A stretch of DNA of 5,265 nucleotides, taken from NCBI GenBank assembly GCA_022801475.1, contig JAAWSH010000134.1:1-5265 (forward strand), written 5' to 3'. This stretch comes from Acutalibacter sp. (GTDB lineage Bacteria > Bacillota > Clostridia > Oscillospirales > Acutalibacteraceae). Positions within the stretch are counted from its first letter, which is position 1; the number at the start of each line of letters is the position of its first letter. The position numbers and the translations under genes were made by a program. This document shows, piece after piece, positions 4,608 through 5,265 of the stretch. The notes under the pieces were generated by a model. The model searched no databases and was not told the DNA's origin. It saw only the letters and a list, made by a program, of their open reading frames with translations.

Positions 4608-5265
4608 ATGGCGCAACAAAAAAAGATGGTAGAGGCCATCACCTCTATGGATGAGGACTTTACCCAGTGGTATACCGATGTCGTAAAAAAGGCTGAGCTG
4701 GCAGACTACTCCAGCGTAAAGGGCTGCATTGTGTACGAGCCTTACGGCTACGCCATTTGGGAGAACATCCAGCATGAGATGGACGTCCGCTTTAAAAAGC
4801 TGGGGGTGCAGAATGTCTGTATGCCCATGCTGATTCCCGAGAGCCTGCTGCAAAAGGAAAAGGACCACATTGACGGCTTTGCCCCCGAATGCGCGGTGGT
4901 GACCCAGGGTGGCGGTGAGGGCCTAAGCGAAAAGCTGTACATCCGCCCTACCAGTGAAGTGTTGTTTTGTGAGCATTACCAGAAGGTGATCCATTCTTAT
5001 CGAGATTTGCCCAAGCTGTATAACCAGTGGTGTTCGGTAGTACGCTGGGAAAAGACCACACGGCCCTTCCTGCGCGGTATGGAGTTTTTGTGGCAAGAGG
5101 GTCATACCATGCACGAGACCCCCGAGGAGGCCCAGGAATTCGCCCTAAAAATGCTACGGGTATACGAAGAGGTTTACCGGGACGTGCTGGCTATTCCCCC
5201 TGTAGTGGGCAAAAAGACGGAAAAGGAAAAGTTCGCCGGGGCCGAGGCCACCTATACCCTGGAAC
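4608..5265 (+). CDS. proS: Prolyl-tRNA synthetase, N-terminal part (runs off right edge)
   Basis: The enzyme charges tRNA-Pro with proline using ATP in the cytoplasm. The first 219 codons are present with no stop. The N-terminus, [20 protein letters not shown] followed by [19 protein letters not shown], is typical of the short, archaeal-like bacterial ProRS. Class II landmarks are the motif 1 region around residues 58-77 ending in MPMLIP, the RPTSE signature (113-117), and motif 2 [21 protein letters not shown], split here as [10 protein letters not shown] (146-155) and [11 protein letters not shown] (156-166). EGHTMHE (164-170) follows, typical of ProRS. The long editing insertion found in E. 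coli-type ProRS would begin after the catalytic motif 2 region and is not seen in the part available. ATG 4602 is also in frame, but AAGGA sits only 2 nt before it and 8 nt before ATG 4608, so 4608 is preferred. The gene has its own promoter. Confidence 0.95.
   Translation, partial: MAQQKKMVEAITSMDEDFTQWYTDVVKKAELADYSSVKGCIVYEPYGYAIWENIQHEMDVRFKKLGVQNVCMPMLIPESLLQKEKDHIDGFAPECAVVTQGGGEGLSEKLYIRPTSEVLFCEHYQKVIHSYRDLPKLYNQWCSVVRWEKTTRPFLRGMEFLWQEGHTMHETPEEAQEFALKMLRVYEEVYRDVLAIPPVVGKKTEKEKFAGAEATYTLE

Noticed and set aside
4296..4868. Minus-strand open frame of 190 codons opposite VOC gene 2 and proS
   Set aside because: It is antisense to two well-supported genes and crosses the terminator and proS promoter. 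It is a mirror of their codon bias.

Overview
The window suggests a chromosome from the Clostridia. The base composition is fairly balanced, with GC-leaning codons inside genes. Strong AGGAGG-type ribosome binding sites, consensus sigma-A-type promoters and classic intrinsic terminators all point to a Firmicute. The prolyl-tRNA synthetase looks like the short, archaeal-like type and the DAHP synthase is the short type I-beta form; both are common in gut Oscillospiraceae and Lachnospiraceae. The genus is an inference only; I cannot place it from the sequence.

Left half (1-3149, minus strand): aromatic amino-acid biosynthesis. Read in transcription order it is aroE (shikimate dehydrogenase), aroK (shikimate kinase), a regulatory gap of 337 bases, aroF (DAHP synthase), then tyrA (prephenate dehydrogenase), which runs off the left edge. 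aroE/aroK and aroF/tyrA each overlap by ATGA, so each pair is probably translationally coupled. aroE has its own promoter (TGGACA-N17-TATAAT). A second promoter (TTGACA-N17-TAAAAT) lies just after aroK and opens a leader of about 295 nt before aroF. That leader holds a possible 34-codon leader peptide with the run Phe-Tyr-Tyr-Tyr-Phe, a terminator hairpin that starts one codon after this run, and a second strong terminator closer to aroF. This looks like a Tyr/Phe-responsive transcription attenuator placed ahead of the committed step of the pathway. It is the most interesting item in the window.

Middle (3050-3522, plus strand): acpP, the acyl carrier protein, with its own promoter, a leader of about 160 nt containing a strong hairpin, and an intrinsic terminator. 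The acpP and aroE promoters point at each other, so the two predicted transcripts overlap by about 30 nt at their 5' ends.

Right half (3523-5265, plus strand): two small single-domain VOC (glyoxalase/bleomycin-resistance fold) proteins of unknown substrate. A 96-base nested inverted repeat of unknown nature separates them. A terminator follows the second VOC gene. proS then starts from its own promoter and runs off the right edge.

Most of the window is ordinary housekeeping sequence. The parts not explained by standard genes are the aroF leader, the facing promoters, the acpP leader hairpin, the isolated palindrome at 3551-3574, and the structured element between the VOC genes.
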